From Sarcophilus harrisii (Eukaryota; Chordata; Mammalia; Dasyuromorphia; Dasyuridae), in the NCBI RefSeq assembly GCF_902635505.1, contig NC_045430.1, positions 25,221,064 through 25,285,063 on the forward strand: a DNA stretch of 64,000 bases, in the 5' to 3' direction. Each line of letters starts with the position of its first letter. Positions within the stretch are counted from its first letter, which is position 1. Below, in pieces: positions 1 through 12,300 of the stretch. The notes beneath the pieces were generated by a model. That model worked only from the letters and a program-made list of their open reading frames with translations, was not told where the DNA came from and did not search any database. The translations under genes were made by a program, and so were the position numbers.

Positions 1-135
1 TGCCATCTAGGGGAGGGGGTGGGGGGAAGGAGGGGAAAAATTGGAACAAAAAGGTTTGGCAATTGTCAATGCTGTAAAATTACCCATGCATATAACTTTG
101 TGAATAAAAAGCTATTAAAAAGTTTTTTTTTTTAA
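1..135 (+). mobile_element. L1 3' end (cut by window edge)
   Basis: It begins inside the 3' UTR at TGCCATCTAGGGGAGGGGGT and ends AATAAAAAGCTATTAAAAAG plus a T-rich tail. It is the same 3' UTR family as the copies near 41.1, 43.6, 51.2, 53.3, 55.8 and 61.3 kb. It lies downstream of SCYL2, antisense to it. Confidence 0.8.
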
Positions 136-1349
136 AGTATGCCAATTCAAATGCTTGCTCACAAAGGATTTTTATTCCCGTTTACCACGAAGCTTTGTTC
201 AGTTAATCTGCAAGAAAGAAACCCATTTACAGAAAAGGAAAATAAAGTCTACTTGTGTTTCCTTTTGGAATGTTCTATATACTCTGGCTTTTTTTCCCCA
301 TCAAAGAAAAGTATGAATTTGGTAGAAAAAAGGGAAACACACAATTGTTCATAAAAATACAAATTCCCCTTGAATTCTGAAATCTATTGTAAACATTAGG
401 ATTCCAATTCAAGAAGACAAAAATGATCTTTGCAATTTTTAAAAAATGTCTGTTAACAAAGCCCCCAATTCCTCTTAAAACTTATCATAACAGTCTTCTT
501 CCCAAAACAATTTCTTGGTAGAACAGAGCAGTGGCAGTAAAAGCAAATGATTTACTGGAGATTCTATAATGTGGATGAAATAAATGGGAGAATGACTTTT
601 TAAAAGTGATGGAACAGATCTCAATTATATTTCCAAAAGTCTGAATTTTTAATTAAAACCAAATTATCAGGAATTCAATATTGCAACAGCCCTTATGTTA
701 TCAGGCTGGGTACTAATCCTCCACCAGAAATGATCACAATCCTCTCCAAGCTTCAGCAGATATTAATGAATTGCTTGTGCCCACCACCAAACTGTCTATG
801 ACCAACTCCTTGGCTTTTTGGTTAATTAGGAGAAGATATCTCTACATTAAGTAGAAAATGCCTCTACTAAACAGCGATTACTTTAATTATCACAAAGAAA
901 ATATACTTCAAATATTCATTCCATGTGTGAATTCTCCAAGCATGATTCAAATCCAATAGTTACAAAAACACTCTTACAAAGAATGCAATCATATTTACAA
1001 ATACATTTTTCTAGGGCAAAATGACTGTTCTTAATGTTTATCATTTCTGAAGTAATAATCACAAGTTGTTTCTAACATAAGTCATTTCTAAGTTCAGATA
1101 TAATAAAGTACAGCTCATGCAGAAATCAGATGTGAAAGTTGATTTATTATTTTTTTTAAAAAGTCCCCTCATATCATATGTTGGCAGCAAGAACGTTTTT
1201 TATCATCCAATCACATTTTATAATCAAATCAGCATAACCCAGGACACTTACCAAGAGTATCATTTAGCACACAAAACTTCACACGGTTTATTTAAAACCA
1301 ATGCTGGTCCCAGACAATTCAAAATAAAAATATGAAGGCAGCAACCATA

Positions 1350-1400
<51 letters not shown>

Positions 1401-2751
1401 CACACACTTCTTTGAAAGATGAATTTAAATTTATCACTGCATTAACTGTGGAAATATAATTTAACAAAATACAAATCACATTTACAGCATAAGGCCCTGT
1501 GGTTTTTTTAAGCAGCAAATGAAAAAACAGTATCAGTGAAAGGCTTTTAAAAAATAAAGCATGTAGGTTTTCTGTAAAAATGTTGAAGAATTAATTCTTT
1601 CCTTCCAACAAACGGACAACTCTGAACTTCAAAATGTTAGAATAAAGGTTCCTGAAAATCTTAAGAAAGAAAGAATTAACATTCAGGGGCATTAACAGAG
1701 AAGAGGTCAGACTGTAACATGGGCAAGCTGAGCATCACTATGGGCAAGCAGAAGATACAACTGCTCATTTTTGGAGAAGTAAAGTTTATTACATTTGGAG
1801 CAATACAGCATAAATTTTAAAAGTTTATTCACCAAATACACTTGGATTCTTACAAATCTGCCTTGGAAAATGCAACCTCACAAGTTTCAGTTCAAACATA
1901 ATAAGAAGGCAAGAAGACACAGGGCAAGGCCCATAAAAGTGAGCTGTGCCAAGTGACCGTGCCCTTTCTCCTGGGCTCCTCTGCTCTGATGGGCACAGGA
2001 AGAAAGAATCAGGATGTCAAACACTCCCCAGGGAATGAAGGAACAAACTGTGCAATGAGGCTGGCCATGCTCAGCCAGGTTTTACAATGAATTGTCTTGC
2101 ACTGAAAATGGTGTATGATGAGGCTTTTACTGTTTGAACCAATGAGAAGCAAGATGAGAAATTTTGCAATCTTTGCTGAGAACTGTCTCGAAAACAACAA
2201 ATACATAAAGATTGAGAAAAGCAAATGACCTGATCCTTTCTATACACTTACAGTTTGCTTTACTTAGAGAAACACACCAATTCAGAAATCAAATCAAGCA
2301 ACTAGGGAAAGAACAAATTAAAATTAAGATTTAATAGCTGTGACATGGGAACTCTGGCAGCACTGAGCAGAGAAAATCTGCAAATGCCATGGACACCTTT
2401 CTGTCACTGATTGGTCATACCAAGTTATGATGATGAGCCACTGACAGCAATGTGTTCAGCCCTGAATGAGCCTAGTTTAGGGCCATGTCTTCAGATCACT
2501 GAGAGGAGGAGAGGATGTGGGAGAAGGCAGGAGGGAACAAATCAAACTGCATTCAATGCGTACAAACGACAGGATTCTACATCACTACAATGCTGACGTG
2601 GACGCCCTTTTTTTCCTCCACCAAATCTCTCAGACTCCTTCCGGTGGGAAAAGTTCCTCCAAGCCAGATATTCAATCAAACATATCAAGATGGAAATCAG
2701 CTTACCCATGATTAAAATGCAATCAATTCTTCAAAATGAACACCAGATGCC
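136..2751 (-). other. SCYL2: SCYL2 3' UTR and downstream sequence; 3' end not fixed
   Basis: No other gene is recognisable here. Read on the minus strand, AATAAA signals lie at 1824-1829, 1785-1790, 1287-1292, 1143-1148 and 171-176. The paired 1785/1824 signals would give a 3' UTR of about 0.95 kb and the later ones about 1.6 to 2.6 kb. The choice cannot be made from sequence alone. A CT/CA microsatellite at 1351-1397 would be transcribed in the longer forms. Confidence 0.5.
1351..1397. repeat. Compound (CT)n(CA)n microsatellite
   Basis: About 8 CT units pass directly into about 15 CA units; a few further CACA steps follow to 1408. Confidence 0.95.
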
Positions 2752-3393
2752 TTAGCCAAAAAGATCTTTTAAATCATTGCTAGCTGAGCTGCTACTAGTC
2801 ATATTGGCTGGTTGTGCAAAGTTCTGTGGATTAAAGAAAGGATTGCCCTGCAAACTAAAGGCAGGCTGTCCTACCATGTTCAGTTGTGTTCCCATTACTG
2901 AACTGCCCGTCCCTGGGGACCCTTGAGGAGGTACAAACTGATTAAGCCACTGGTTTGGTTTCTGTTGAGATAACTGGTTCATGCTAACTTTGGGTTTCTG
3001 AGGACCAAACAGACTGTCCAGAGCAGACATATCAGTGGGTCTGTGAGGGGTCTGCTGTGACATTCCAGCTGAAGCCCTTCGAATGTGCAGGTTCGGTAAA
3101 CTAGAAGGCGTACCCAGAGTCATCTGGGCTGCTGCCGGTGTGCCCGGGCTGCTGAAGAGATGCTGGTTTGCACTGGTTGGCAGGTTGAACGCTGGTGTCT
3201 GAAAGCCCATATTGGCAGTTGAGCCATTTGTCAAACTTCTCTTTGTATTATCAACCGGTGTGGAAAAAGCCAAGCCCATCCCCATGTTCGGGACTGAAGA
3301 AAAGATAGTAGAAGGCGAAATTTGGGGAGTGTTAACAGAAAGGCTGGTCAAAGAAGACATGTTATCCATCAAAGTTTCTGTCAAATCCTTAGT
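2752..3393 (-). CDS. SCYL2: SCYL2 exon 18, coding part (residues 715-927)
   Basis: 642 nt including the TAA at 2752-2754; acceptor TTTTCAG at 3394. It encodes the S/T/N/Q-rich tail starting [18 protein letters not shown]. Motifs seen: [22 protein letters not shown], an NPF tripeptide (898-900, ligand type for EH domains) and the C-terminal DLKDLFG. The middle of the exon differs most from the human protein as recalled, while the last 90 residues are strongly conserved. This fits the clathrin/adaptor-binding role reported for the tail. Confidence 0.96.
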   Translation of the reverse strand, partial: TKDLTETLMDNMSSLTSLSVNTPQISPSTIFSSVPNMGMGLAFSTPVDNTKRSLTNGSTANMGFQTPAFNLPTSANQHLFSSPGTPAAAQMTLGTPSSLPNLHIRRASAGMSQQTPHRPTDMSALDSLFGPQKPKVSMNQLSQQKPNQWLNQFVPPQGSPGTGSSVMGTQLNMVGQPAFSLQGNPFFNPQNFAQPANMTSSSSASNDLKDLFG

Positions 3394-6300
3394 CTGAAAA
3401 TATAAAACAAAAGTATGATTATACTATTTACATCAAGTCTATACTCTTAAATCACATAAAGTACATTAACATTTGGCAGGAAAAATTCAGCTTAAGCAGC
3501 CAAAGTCAACTAAACTTATTAAAATGCTTTGTTTATAATATATAATTTTACGTTGATTTCTCCATTTTTCAGAGGGAGAATTTTTTTCTTCATTTAAGAA
3601 AGTCTTCTAAAAAAAAAATCATGTCAAGCACAAATTCAAAATATTCCTGCTATTAAATGAAGTTGTGTGGAACTTATAAAACATCAAGGATCACTTCCCC
3701 AAACTGTATGTATTTGGACCTGCCACTTTTACTATTCTGAAATCTGAGTATTTAAAAAATAAAAAAGCAAAAAGAACAGCTCTACTCAAAAAAAAAAATC
3801 AACAAAAAAATCAAAAAAAACAACATCAACCATCTTGCCTCCTTTACAGAGAACTGAACACTGCATTTGTCACTCACCTTTCAGCAACAATCTTTTCCGC
3901 TCAATCCAAACCACAACCCTCCAAGAAAATACAATTTAAAGAGTCTTTAAAAATACACCTCTTGGAGATAATTAACTTTATATGGTCTTAAAAGAGAGCA
4001 AATAAAAAACTACCAAAGAAAATAAACTGACCTGTTTGACGGGCGCCACAGGAGTATGGACTTGGGGCTTCAGTGGCTGCTGACTTTTCAACTTCTGGGC
4101 CTGTTCCTGTTCCTTTGCTAACTTTTGCTTCTCTTCAAGTGTCAGTGATGCCTTCAAAGTGAAAAAAAAGATAGTTGGTGCGACAATCTTAGATTTCAGT
4201 TTTTTTTTTTGTTTTTTGGTTTTTTTTGTTTTTTTTAAGGCAAAGATCTTCCAATTAATCCTGAATTTTCACAGGCTAGATTTTATTAAGGGGATCTTTG
4301 CCAAGTATACCACAGAAGAAATCTTGGAAGACACTGCTCAGCCTCTAGGCCACAGACTGAACAGCATCTGAATGCGAAAAGCTCACTACTTCTTAGAGGC
4401 ACGGCTTCCTCATGCATGAAGAGAACGTGATGATGCTGGCCCAACAACTCACAGGATGGCTACAGAGCAAATAATTGCTAAACTCAAAGCTCTATTAAAA
4501 ACATGAACTGTTATTAATAACACTTGGAAAATGTAGTTTTGACAATAATTCCCATACAGTCTGAGCAAGATTTAAGTTTGTCCTGCTTAAGACTGGTACA
4601 TTTCTTGTTAAAAGACTTTAACTATATAGGACTTTCTGACCATACTTAGAACTGTTACTTAGGAAAACCTAAATATTGGAGCCAACTTCGGGGTTATAGG
4701 AGTAAAGGTCCATTACTTCAAGATCTATTCCACAAGGCATTGTTGCTTAATTTTCATTTACTTTTATGTCAGAAGAACAGAACGACTCCTAACAAATCAG
4801 TTGCTAGTTAGGTTATTTCAGAACACTATATAAAATTAGATAGTTATGCATATCTTATTTCGCTGGCATCTTAAAGGAAAGGTTCCTAGCTTAAACAGCT
4901 CTGCATTCTATATAGTATCATAATACAGTGGATATTCAATACATAGGAATTAATTAAAACTGATCTGAGCATAAGCTTCTTAAGTTAGCAAATGAGACAA
5001 ATGACATTTTATAGAATTGGAATCAGAGGAACCAAGACGAAAGTTCGCCTCAGGAAAACAATATGTCATTAAACTTGGCGATTTATCCGAGTTAGAACTA
5101 AACCGGGAGGAACAGTGTTTGAGAAGAAACTGAAAGAACAACAGCTTGTCATATAAACATGTTCTTAAGTGTGGTGGACTACAATTATCCAGGTCCTGCT
5201 GAGAAAGGGTTCTAATTTAGAATAGACATTCTAATCAGGAATAAAGCAGCTAAGAGATAAAGACTCTGCCTCCTACCTCTCCCACCCCAAAACTGATAGT
5301 CAATAAATGGCAGAGATCTATGATCCCTTGGCACATTGTATAAGACACTTTTAAAAAAGTTTTTTTTTTTTTTTTTTTTTAAATAACTCATTCTATTTAA
5401 CTGATAAATGCCATCATTTGCAAATGGTTTGACATTCCATAGGTAAAAATACATATAAGTCTGCAATTAATACCCAAAGCTGCATAAAATTACAGTTTTA
5501 TAACATAAAAACTAAATGCTATTTTAGAAACATAAAAATGCAGTCAAGCCTTCCCCAAATATACAAAGTATATCAATAGATATTGCAACATGGATTAAGG
5601 ATAACTAATGTTTCCTTATCTGTAGAATGAAAAGACTGCACTCAATTGCCTGTAAAGTACTTCCCCTCTAGAGGTATGGTGCCATAAACCAAATCTACAA
5701 TGTATAGCCACTGACAACTTCTAATAGTAAAGCTTAACATTTTTTCTAAAGCAAATTAAATACTAATGATATAAAATTTTAAGAAAGAAAGCTCAGAGAA
5801 AACTTTAAAGTGAGGGAAATAGATCAACACCAATTACCACTGTTTAATAACTGAATCTGAGGGTCTCAGAGATATATTTTAGCAGTTATTTATTTTATAA
5901 TACATTGAACATGCAGTTTCATTCTATCCACACATGTAGATTCAACAAAATTCATTTACTTCATGATTCTCAGAATGCATTAACATTTAAAGTGTTTTCC
6001 TGGCAAAATTTTATCACATTCAAATGTCCTAAAAGGAAAAAAAAAAAGGGGGGGGGGGAAGAATAAAATAATTGAAAAAAAAAAAAAAGAACAACTTACT
6101 CTTTTCTGCATATTTTGTATCCCATTCTCTTTATTGTCTGATCCACTACCAGTTAGAAGGTCTGTTCCAATATTATTAAAGACCTTGTCAATCTGTTGAA
6201 ATTGAAAATTACTTGGTTAAAAAGACACATAAATGCATTAATGTCATTATTTTCCCCATAAAACCTAAAAGTATAGAATTCCATTTTCAAGCACTCTATT

Positions 6301-9300
6301 AAAAAAAAAATTGAAGAAACGTCAAAACTCTCTTACCTGACTACCAGCAGTAGGAATTTTTGTCTCTTCAGAAGCATTCATTTGATTAGTGATATCCAAA
6401 GATCTGCAAGGTCAAGCCCAATTATTGCCAAGTGAGGGAGCAAAAAAGGAACATGCATATCCCCAGTACTCAGAATAGAATGTGACCCACAGCCAGTGCT
6501 TAATAAATGTTTTGTGGCTGCCTGGAGGCACTCATGCTGTCAGGTTCCTCACTCCCATGCTGACTGAACAAACCTCTAACACATACTGACATCCTGGGGT
6601 GGTGGACACCTCATCTGATGGGCCAGATGGAGGTCCAGAACTAGATGAAAGTACAGTTGGGTGGAGAGGTGGGAACGGTTGGGCAAGGAGATAGAATAAA
6701 ACACACAAAAGGTAACTCCAAGAGTTCCCTTAGGGAGGACACAAAACAAAAATAAGAATGTTGCAATTTAAGCATCCAAATATGTAGAACAGACAGCAAA
6801 TACAATCAAAGGGCTGGCTAAAGGAGGTAATCATGAAAAATTCATGAAGAGGATCAGATTCAAGCAATGATCTTACTATGTGAAGGAACTTCTAATTCAA
6901 TTCTCTTTAATACCTCTCAGAAACAGTCAATGTTTGGCTTTTAAAAAGTAGATTCTGCTACAATTTAGATGGGCAGGTAATGAGTCTCCCTGGCACTTCT
7001 TCCCCTAGGCAGGGCACTGTCTAGAGAAGGAGCATCATTCCTCATCAAGGGACTGCAACAGTCCCTGAAGCAGAGGCATCAAACATGGGGCCCACAGCAC
7101 TCCTGAGGGCTCCCCAAACCAGATTAAAATGTTACTAGAAAATATTTAATAAATAAAAATAGAATTCAGCCAAAAATACTACTACAAATAGATAAGTAGT
7201 TTCCTAAGTCACCATGGGGTCTGCACAGATGCATTTTTATTTCCACTGGATAGAGGATCAAACTAACTCATAACTACTCCAAAAGCAGAATAAAGAATCT
7301 ATTTTGTTTTTGAATGCTGTTCACATCCCTAGTGGCCTCATTATACATATGGGTTAATACATATTTGTGATGCTAAGCACTGTTGATGGGAGAATTTCTC
7401 TGGGATGTTACACAAGAAAGCCACTCTTCCTACTAAATTAATGTGCTCGTTTTTAAACAATCTCCTCTTTTAATCTAATCTTAAAGCTAATCTAAATTGA
7501 AAGGAAGAGCAAAATACTTGACCTGTGATTACATTAAAACCCAAATGTTTTCCAGATAACTGATATCAGCCAAGTTGGGGAAAACTGACTATTCTCACAA
7601 CTGAAACACCTGAATTCCAGAAGGTGACTCACTTTTGCTGTTCTTGCATTATGTGCAGTTGCTCCAGTTTGGTTTTATGTTCCACTTCCAATCTATGAAG
7701 CATTTCTTTGATGACCGAAATAAAAGAACTGAACTAAAATTAAAAATTAGACAAGATTACAATTTTGAAAACTGGTAGTAAATAAAATAAAGCAATCAGT
7801 TATCAAAATATTATTTATAGTTACTTCAGCAAATTTTGCTATACACTGGCATTGGAGATTGGGATGTACCTCTGTTACATGCTCTATAAAGCAGGCCTTT
7901 AAAAAACATCATCAGGCTCTTAATCCCTATTTTTCCATTTAACTACCTCAGGGAGTGTGGCCAAGTGACTTTAGTTTGATCATCTGTAAAATGAGAAACT
8001 TAGATTGAGGAACTTTTTCAGACTCCCTTCTAGTTCTAACCTACCACCTCATAACTTTCTAGATGAAATCTGAATTTGGACTTTTATATCCCAAAGTGTC
8101 TTGAAGCTGGCTATCATTGGGGATTTTATTTATATGGCTACTCCGAATTTATGATTTATAGATTTTCAGGCAAACACCCACATCAATTCAAACATTTGGA
8201 AACATCCACTTTTTAAAATTGACACATTCTATTTAGACACAAGAGCCTGAAATTCTAGGAAACCTGATTAAAATCACCTAGAGCTAAGAAACTGAAGGAA
8301 AAGTAAGCCATGGTTTCCCTGAGGGTTTTTAGAACAAACACTGCAACTGCTGTTTCCATCTTTATGGGGATCAAGAATTGAATGCTCAGGGTGGGAGTGG
8401 GATAGGGAAATGCTACCTCTTCTTCCTCAAGAGTCTTGCTCCATAACTTCTAGCTTCATACTGACATTTTTGGTCTCAGGAACAGGGCTAAGGGCTTTCT
8501 ACTAGCACCACAAGGGAAAGCTATGGAGACAAGACTTAAATTGATAGCTGTTTGTTTCTATCTGTTTCAATTCAATATAAACTAGGACTGCCCAGACCAT
8601 AAATTCTGCTCTTTTACTTTCAAGGATTCAAGTTTCTATTTGTGTCTTCTCCCGACTAGGCAAAGCTTTCATGTTTCACACATTTTGCTCTCCATTTCTA
8701 CAAAAACAAGGCCTGATCAGGAATGGAATCATCTTGTGAGGATGGATGGGCTCAGATTTCAGTCTTCTCTCAAGTAACTTAGCTTAACAGTGGAGACAAC
8801 ATGTCCAGAGCTACCTCCAGGCAGACACAGAAAAACCAGATGGAACTAGGGGAAGGCCCTGCCTCTATCTAGCAATTTAAGGCTTGCAAAGCATTGTATA
8901 CATGCTTCTTTCACTGGATCCTGACATCCATCTGGGGAGGCAGGTACTATTATAAAAGTCCATTTTACAGATGAGCAAGCTGAGACTAAGTGCAGCAAAA
9001 AGAAGTGACACTCAGGTCTTCCAAACAATAAGAGCAGCACTTTCACCTAGCACATTTACATCTATGTCCCCAGCAGGTGGCACAGCTTCTTGCATGTAGT
9101 AACCCCTTAATAAAACACCTTTTGAGTTGAAAAGACCTTCAACTGAAAGTCTGCTACCTTGAGGACACACATTTTACAGAATCAGAGCACAACTTAGAAA
9201 AGGACCTATGGGACCTTCTACTTTTAACTCTGCACTCTATAGGTCAGGCCAGAGAGAAAAGACACAAAATCCATTAGTGGCCAAGAGAGCAGGGCCAAGA

Positions 9301-12300
9301 ATTTGGCTGTGAGCCCTTGCCTGTTATAGGCAGTATCTCAATGGCCTCCCACTTCTGATCTAGTCTGGGCACTGCTGCCATGAATGCATGAAGGACTGGC
9401 CAGCTTGGCCGGCCTAGGAGAAACAAGGCTCACCACCACCCCTGTACCCAAAGGAAGGGCTCAGTGGGGACTGATCACCTCCTAATAACGAAGTCCAGCA
9501 GCCTGGATTTATACCATACTCTCTACTTTTCTCCATCATTCCAAGCAGGCCACCATCTTTTCTCTTCCTGCCGCTCTGAATGTGGCCACATCCACCCAGT
9601 TTAAGCTCTCCTTCCCCAAGCAAAGGATGCCCAGGACCAATTTTCTGAAGCATGACTCAGAATTCTGGGATATTAGAGACTAAGCAGACCGCCCTCACCC
9701 CCACATCACACAAGGAGCTGCTCAGTGGTAGCTTTCTATTATCTGCCCAGTCAATTTAAAACGCCTCAGGCTGGCAATATGAAGTCCATGGCCAGCTAGC
9801 TCCAATCACTTTTGATCATCATGTCCTATGCTGCAAACCAACCAATGGGATCACCCCATTTCTGGACACGTCTAACTTTTCTGCCACTCCTCCCCCCCAC
9901 TTGTCAACATCCTAGTTCTCCTTTCTGTTTGCCATGTCTCCAGGAAGCCTTCCCCGGCTGCCCTGCCAAACGAGGCCCTCTCTTCTCAGAAGAATCGCTC
10001 TGAGCCATTTCCTTGCCTTTCTATTTCCCATCCACTAGAGAATCTCGGGGCTTCACAGAACAGAAATTCACTACAAGAAGAATAAAACCCACCAACAACA
10101 GACTCACCTGATTGAAATTAAGATTATTTTCAATACTCAGAGGAATCAAATGAGGCAACACTTTCCCAGCAAGCTGCTCCTTGGTGATTCCCAACTTCTT
10201 ATGAGTAAAAGTACATTTGTAAATACCTAATATAAAATGATTAAGAGAAACTATTCTTGAATCACGTATCAATAAAAGAGAATTCCCACCCCCCCCAAAA
10301 AAAAAATTCCCACAGCTCTCAAAAGCTGTGCTTTAGAGTAGAAATGGGGACCCCAAATTATACTGAAGTCTGCTGACAGTTTCCTGTGTATTATTCCGAC
10401 TTGGTCAGGGAAGTTCAATCCTAGCTATTTGCAAACTAATGCCCTTGCCTGTAGGCAAGCATAAATTCTCTGCATCCCTTTATCCTTATAGTTAAGTGCA
10501 TAGTTCAAAACAATTTCATATAGAATATCTGGGCATATCAAAAATCAACAGCATTTCCCAAACACAGCAGCGGTCACATAACACAATAGTTTTCCAAGTG
10601 CTACTATAATTTACCCATCAAATGCTGAAATGTTATGCTTAAAAGCAGCATGGCTCTTAGAGGTTCTTAATCAGCTTTTATCATTGACTGTCATTTACCA
10701 TTGACAGATTACAGCAACTCAAAGGCTTTGGTCTTTGCAGAGTCTCAGTCTATACTTCTTTTCTTAGAGAACTAGTTCTCTCTCTCTCTGAAGATTTGGT
10801 TATCAATTTAAAGTTTCAAGCAGTTCTCTCACCCAAGTTCCAGTCTAGAAATTCTAAGTATCAACATACACAGCCAATGGGAGGTACATCTCTAGCTCTC
10901 CCACCTAAAAACCTTGGGAAACATTTTTGTCTTTTTCCCTCTTCTTTGCCCATGAGAACTAGTTACCTCCTGCTGTTTATTGTTCTTTTGAGTTCATCCC
11001 TGCTATATTTCAGTAGTCCCTCAATACCACCATTTTGGTACTAACACTTCACCCACAGATTACTTATCCTAATTACGGCTCCACAACCTAATTACTTAAA
11101 ACAGCTTTAAATCATTTGCCTTTTGGGGAAAAAAAAAAAAAGCATGCAGCTCTTCAAAGTGGATTTCTTCTAATCCAGTTCTTCAAAGTCTTCCAGGAAG
11201 GACTGTGTCCTTGCCCTCTTACCCCCTTCCCTCTCTCTACTCCACCTCAAAATTCAGCTCTATCTACCAAAGAGGCAGGATGGAAAGGGCAGTAGACTTA
11301 GAGAGAAAGTGGAGCTGAGTCTGATCTCTGACCCTGCAGAAATCACTTCTCTCTGGGCCTCAGAAGGACTGGCCTGGATGTCTCCCAGGTCCCTTCCCAC
11401 TGCAGAAGCAGTGATGATGATGATGAGCACATAGAAGCAAGCTTCACTCCATCTCAGGTGCCCTTCTTCATCACCCATGCATATCCAGCATGTGTCACAG
11501 CTTCCCTAAGATGCCCTTCCCCATTACTATAGTCATCATCCATCTTCTTTCTCTTGTTCTTTGGTGACCCAGAGAATGCAACTTTTTGTAACAAAACATC
11601 TAACATGAGGCTATGTTGTTTTTTTAAGTAAATCTTCATCCCAAGAAGGGAGCTTTATGAAGACAGCCCAGTCTCTTACTATTATTATATTCCTCGTCTC
11701 TCTAAACAACACAAGTGTGCAAATTAACATCTATAGAGTAAAACCACTTTATTTAGTTTTGTGAGACTAAAATCGTGCCAACAATAGTCTGCTGAATTCA
11801 CACTAATGATCACAGCACATGATGAAATTAAACATACTGTCAGTTGACATTACTGAAGAGCAAATGCAAAAGGAGTGATTCAATTAAATTAGCTAGAGAA
11901 GATAAAGAAAAGTGAAGATTGTGCAATAATTCTAAAGGTGAGATTTGATTTGTAATGGTTATTTAAGCTATAAATTTGATGAAGTAGCATAAAATAAAAT
12001 TTAAAAATTTCAGCTACCTAAAATTCCCATGAGGACTGCAGGTTCCTTGGATGGAATTTGTTGTAGAAAGGGCAGAATGTCATCAAGTACAAACCATTTA
12101 TCCATGTATTCCAAAATCTTTCCTAAGCACACTAATGAATTTACACGAACCTATTAAAAAGGCAAACTGTTAGTAAATTAATATTCTTTGTGGACAAGAA
12201 TTAAATATTTTTATAAGTCCTAAGTTTTAAACAATAAAAACACAATTTTTCAATGTTTAAAAGACCAAAATAGTATTACTTTGAAACAAAAAAACCAGGT

